Position numbers and translations under genes: made by a program. Positions 6,161 through 8,001 of a DNA stretch of 8,001 nucleotides are shown here, piece after piece. The notes under the pieces were generated by a model. That model saw only the letters and a program-made list of their open reading frames with translations. It did no database searches and was not told where the DNA came from. The first letter of the stretch is position 1. Each line of letters begins with the position of its first letter. Origin of the DNA: Planctomycetota bacterium (GTDB lineage Bacteria; Planctomycetota; Planctomycetia; Planctomycetales; Planctomycetaceae); contig JAPOLP010000232.1 in the NCBI GenBank assembly GCA_029977045.1, forward strand, positions 1-8,001. Reading direction: 5' to 3'.

Positions 6161-6872
6161 AGACGAGTCGGCTAACAACGCGACTTTTGCCAACGCCGTC
6201 GTCGCGGCGAAACTTTCAATCGGTGATCCGCTGATCGTGCAGCGAAAGTTTGGTCGCGGTGAGGTCGCCGTGTTTGCTTCGACACTCGATACGGACTGGT
6301 CGACGCTGCCGGCGAAACCCGATTACGTCACGTTTCTGCACGAGCTGATTTTCCGACTCGCTTCGAGCCGCAGTCCGAGGAACCTCGATGTCGGTACTCC
6401 GATTGCGATGTCGATTCCACGAGACGAATCCGCGGACGACTGGGTTGCGCTGTCACCGCGCGGCGAGGAACTCGCGATTGTCACAGCCGGCAACGAACTG
6501 CAGCCGCTGGTGCGCGTCGACGACACTTCGATGCCAGGCGTTTATCGACTGCGGCGGCGCGACGCTGCCGATCAGGAGGTGAGGGTCGCAGCAGCTCCGG
6601 ACGACGAACTGTTTGTTGCCAATTCAGACCGCGACGAATCCGACCTGACTCCGCTGAGCGACGAACGCTGGGCCGAGCTGATTGCCGAGGATCGGTTTCG
6701 CGTAATCGAAACACCGGACGACCTCTTAGGTAGCGTGCGCGAGGAATCTGCCCGCGTCGAAATCTGGTTCGGTCTGCTGCTGATCTTTGTCCTGTTTCTG
6801 GTCGGCGAGGTCCTGCTGACTCGCCGCCTGGTTCAGGGCGGGCATTCCTACGGGCTCGATGCGGCAGAGTGA
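6141..6872 (+). CDS. C-terminal part of the split BatA/VWA membrane protein
   Basis: This frame continues the upstream protein. From about 6159 it reads KDESANNATFANAVVAAKLS, then DPLIVQRKFGRGEVAVFAST (29-48 counted from 6141), the stretch that in BatA/VWA relatives follows the amidotransferase-like region. A mostly beta region follows (about 85-160), and a C-terminal membrane helix occupies about 207-227 (IWFGLLLIFVLFLVGEVLL) with RR after it, so the tail lies at the inner membrane. The start given is the TTG at 6141, inside the repeat and overlapping the upstream frame by 20 bases. No ribosome-binding site supports it, so independent translation is doubtful; reinitiation or +1 frameshifting is conceivable. 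The coding sequence downstream shows no stops or decay, so the break is recent, is tolerated through recoding, or is a base-call error in the adjacent C-run. It is best read as one gene, 4532-6872. Confidence 0.75.
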   Translation: MRPSATKDESANNATFANAVVAAKLSIGDPLIVQRKFGRGEVAVFASTLDTDWSTLPAKPDYVTFLHELIFRLASSRSPRNLDVGTPIAMSIPRDESADDWVALSPRGEELAIVTAGNELQPLVRVDDTSMPGVYRLRRRDAADQEVRVAAAPDDELFVANSDRDESDLTPLSDERWAELIAEDRFRVIETPDDLLGSVREESARVEIWFGLLLIFVLFLVGEVLLTRRLVQGGHSYGLDAAE

Positions 6873-6946
6873 TCCCACCGACTCCGTTTCGTTCCGGCGA
6901 TCGCCTGAAATCCTCCATCGACAGGCAGAATCCCGGTCGGCGGCGG

Positions 6947-6974
6947 TTGCCGGCGTCGCGTCATTCTGTAAAGT
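6947..6974 (+). promoter_or_regulatory. Possible sigma-70-like promoter for the Nfu gene
   Basis: TTGCCG (6947-6952) and TAAAGT (6969-6974) are separated by 16 bases, each matching about four of six consensus positions. The pair lies 59 bases upstream of the Nfu start in a 160-bp spacer that becomes AT-rich at 6961-7000. A second weak candidate uses TATTGC just downstream. Neither is decisive. Confidence 0.3.
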
Positions 6975-7032
6975 TTTTCGCAACTATTGCTGTCAAAAAT
7001 CAGGCCTCACGAATCTGTTGGAGTGCTTCGCC

Positions 7033-7629
7033 ATGAGCGACGTCAAAATCACCGCCGAACCTCTCTCCGTCAGCACGATGTGCCGGTTCATTGTTGACCG
7101 GCCCGTTTACGAGAACCGCTCGTACTGGTTCGGGAACGCTCAGACGGCCGAGGCGGCTCCGCTGGCGAAGCGGCTGTTCGCTGTGCCGGGAGTCGCTCAG
7201 GTGCTGATTTCGCACCAGACGATCACGCTGACCAAAATCAGCCCGGCTCCGTGGCAGATGATCGGCCCGCACATTGGAGCGGCGATCCGCGAGCACGTCG
7301 CTTCCGGCGACGAGGCCGTTAGCCCGGAACTGCAGGCAAAACTGCCGTCCGCTGAGGAGCTGCGGACTCGCGTTGAGACGATCATCAACGATGAGATCGC
7401 TCCGTCCGTCGCCTCGCACGGTGGCAGCATCCGAGTCGTCGACGTCAAGGAAAACGTCGTACTGCTGCAGATGGGTGGCGGCTGCCAGGGTTGCTCGTCC
7501 GCAACCGCGACGCTGAAGTTCGGCGTCGAAGCCGCGATTCGCCGGGCAATCCCGGAGATCGGCGAGATCATCGACACGACCGACCACTCAGCCGGAGCGA
7601 ACCCGTATTTCAACGCCGGTAAGGCATAG
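7033..7629 (+). CDS. Nfu/NifU-like iron-sulfur cluster scaffold protein
   Basis: The 198-residue product assembles or carries Fe-S clusters for delivery to client enzymes in the cytoplasm. Residues about 8-95 match the Nfu N-terminal scaffold domain (FIVDRP, AAPLAKRLFAVPGVAQVLIS, TLTKISPAPWQMIGPHIGAA). After a short linker, residues about 107-182 form the NifU C-terminal domain: LRTRVETIINDEIAPSVASH (110-129), GGSIRVVDV, then MGGGCQGCSSATATLKFGVE (147-166). Cys151 and Cys154 are the CxxC that holds a [4Fe-4S] cluster between two subunits. This two-domain order is that of bacterial and mitochondrial Nfu rather than the IscU-type NifU. The start is the ATG at 7033: GGAG at 7020-7023 is 9 bases upstream and the N-domain begins at once; the frame is open further back to 6859, but that extension is not family-like and overlaps the preceding gene. 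No other isc or suf gene is adjacent. Probably transcribed alone. Confidence 0.93.
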   Translation: MSDVKITAEPLSVSTMCRFIVDRPVYENRSYWFGNAQTAEAAPLAKRLFAVPGVAQVLISHQTITLTKISPAPWQMIGPHIGAAIREHVASGDEAVSPELQAKLPSAEELRTRVETIINDEIAPSVASHGGSIRVVDVKENVVLLQMGGGCQGCSSATATLKFGVEAAIRRAIPEIGEIIDTTDHSAGANPYFNAGKA

Positions 7630-7684
7630 CGATCCACCGCAGCCCGGACACAGAAATCGCGAGTTTCCACCGATTCCGGCAAGC

Positions 7685-7712
7685 TTGAAGCTCAAAAGGC
7701 ACTCGGTATACT
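7685..7712 (+). promoter_or_regulatory. Sigma-70-like promoter for rpmB
   Basis: TTGAAG (7685-7690) and TATACT (7707-7712) are separated by 16 bases, matching four and five of six consensus positions. It is the best promoter-like pair in the window. It lies 61 bases before the rpmB ATG, giving a leader of about 55 bases that includes a strong ribosome-binding site (AGGAAAG, 7761-7767). Separate transcription of rpmB from the Nfu gene fits this placement. Confidence 0.6.
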
Positions 7713-7773
7713 GCTCCGCTTCTCTCTGGCCCATTTTCCGGCTGGCCACAGCCGATGTTTAGGAAAGTCAGTC

Positions 7774-8001
7774 ATGTCAAGAGTTTGCGACGTTTGCGGC
7801 AAGGGTGCTGGCCGCGGAAACAAGAAGGTCGAACGCGGTAAGGCCAAGTATCTCGGCGGTAACGGTCGCAAGACGACCGGCATTACCAAGCGATACTTCT
7901 ACCCGAATCTGCAGCACGTCCGTGTTCAGACTCCGGAAGGCGCGAAGCAGCAGCGAGTCTGCACCAACTGCATCCGGTCCAACCGAATCCAGAAGGCAGT
8001 C
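7774..8001 (+). CDS. rpmB: 50S ribosomal protein bL28 (partial, runs off the right edge)
   Basis: The first 76 residues of bL28, a small basic protein of the large ribosomal subunit that binds 23S rRNA. It begins MSRVCDVCGKG, the family signature, and continues with ITKRYFYPNLQHVRV (37-51) and RVCTNCIRSNRI (61-72). Cysteines 5, 8, 63 and 66 make two CxxC pairs that can hold a zinc ion (the zinc-binding form of the protein). Between the N-terminal CxxC and the FYPNL motif, residues about 15-38 (KKVERGKAKYLGGNGRKTTG and flanks) are longer and different from the GNNVSHANN-type loop of most bacteria; I recall a similar GKAKYLGG loop in planctomycetes. The start is secure: AGGAAAG stands 6 bases before the ATG. 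No stop is reached, but the visible length suggests only a few residues are missing. The zinc-free paralogue, if present, is not in this window. Confidence 0.95.
   Translation, partial: MSRVCDVCGKGAGRGNKKVERGKAKYLGGNGRKTTGITKRYFYPNLQHVRVQTPEGAKQQRVCTNCIRSNRIQKAV

Noticed and set aside
6859..7032. 58-residue N-terminal extension of the Nfu protein
   Set aside because: It would overlap the preceding gene, is not part of the Nfu family, and the ATG at 7033 has GGAG upstream and begins directly at the family's N-domain.
7727..7748. TGGCC/GGCCA hairpin in the rpmB leader as a possible autoregulatory element
   Set aside because: Only 5 bp with a 12-base loop, which is likely by chance at this base composition; no known bL28 leader motif is recognisable.

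Overview
The window looks like chromosomal DNA from a planctomycete (Planctomycetota, probably order Planctomycetales). This rests on gene content and style, not on a search. There is a very large secreted PQQ-propeller protein. There is a BatA/von Willebrand A membrane protein of the type planctomycetes carry in many copies. A bL28 protein has an enlarged loop of the kind I recall from planctomycetes, two lineage-type small proteins are present, G+C is moderately high, and ribosome-binding sites are often weak or absent. All genes but one small hypothetical look like ordinary chromosomal or housekeeping genes. I see no phage, transposase, CRISPR array, tRNA or rRNA, and no recognisable defence system.

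Layout. Positions 1-2230 (minus) hold most of a secreted beta-propeller protein that runs off the left edge; its frame is open throughout and its start at 2230 is well fixed. A 166-bp divergent spacer with a perfect short palindrome separates it from a small GTG-started acidic protein (2397-2636, plus). That gene converges on an 85-aa protein (2747-3004, minus), with a very strong stem-loop between them. A gene-free spacer of 387 bp precedes gpsA (3392-4387), the glycerol-3-phosphate dehydrogenase of phospholipid synthesis.

Directly after gpsA lies an inverted-repeat element of about 150 bp with a heptad-patterned right arm. Its left arm supplies the gpsA stop codon and its right end touches the start codon of the next gene. 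That gene (4532-6872) encodes a BatA-type N-terminal membrane domain, a VWA domain with an intact MIDAS motif, an Ig-like region, a glutamine-amidotransferase-like region and a C-terminal membrane helix. It is broken into two overlapping frames at an 80-bp palindromic repeat (6079-6158). Removing the repeat, or one C from a six-C run inside it, restores a single protein of about 754-779 residues. Next come an Nfu-type iron-sulfur scaffold gene (7033-7629) and, behind a good sigma-70-like promoter, the start of rpmB (bL28), cut by the right edge.

The genes do not form an obvious pathway; most appear to be separate transcription units, with gpsA and the BatA/VWA gene possibly cotranscribed. The most notable feature is the pair of unrelated small palindromic elements within 1.8 kb, one between genes and one inside a gene, the second altering the coding capacity of its host gene.
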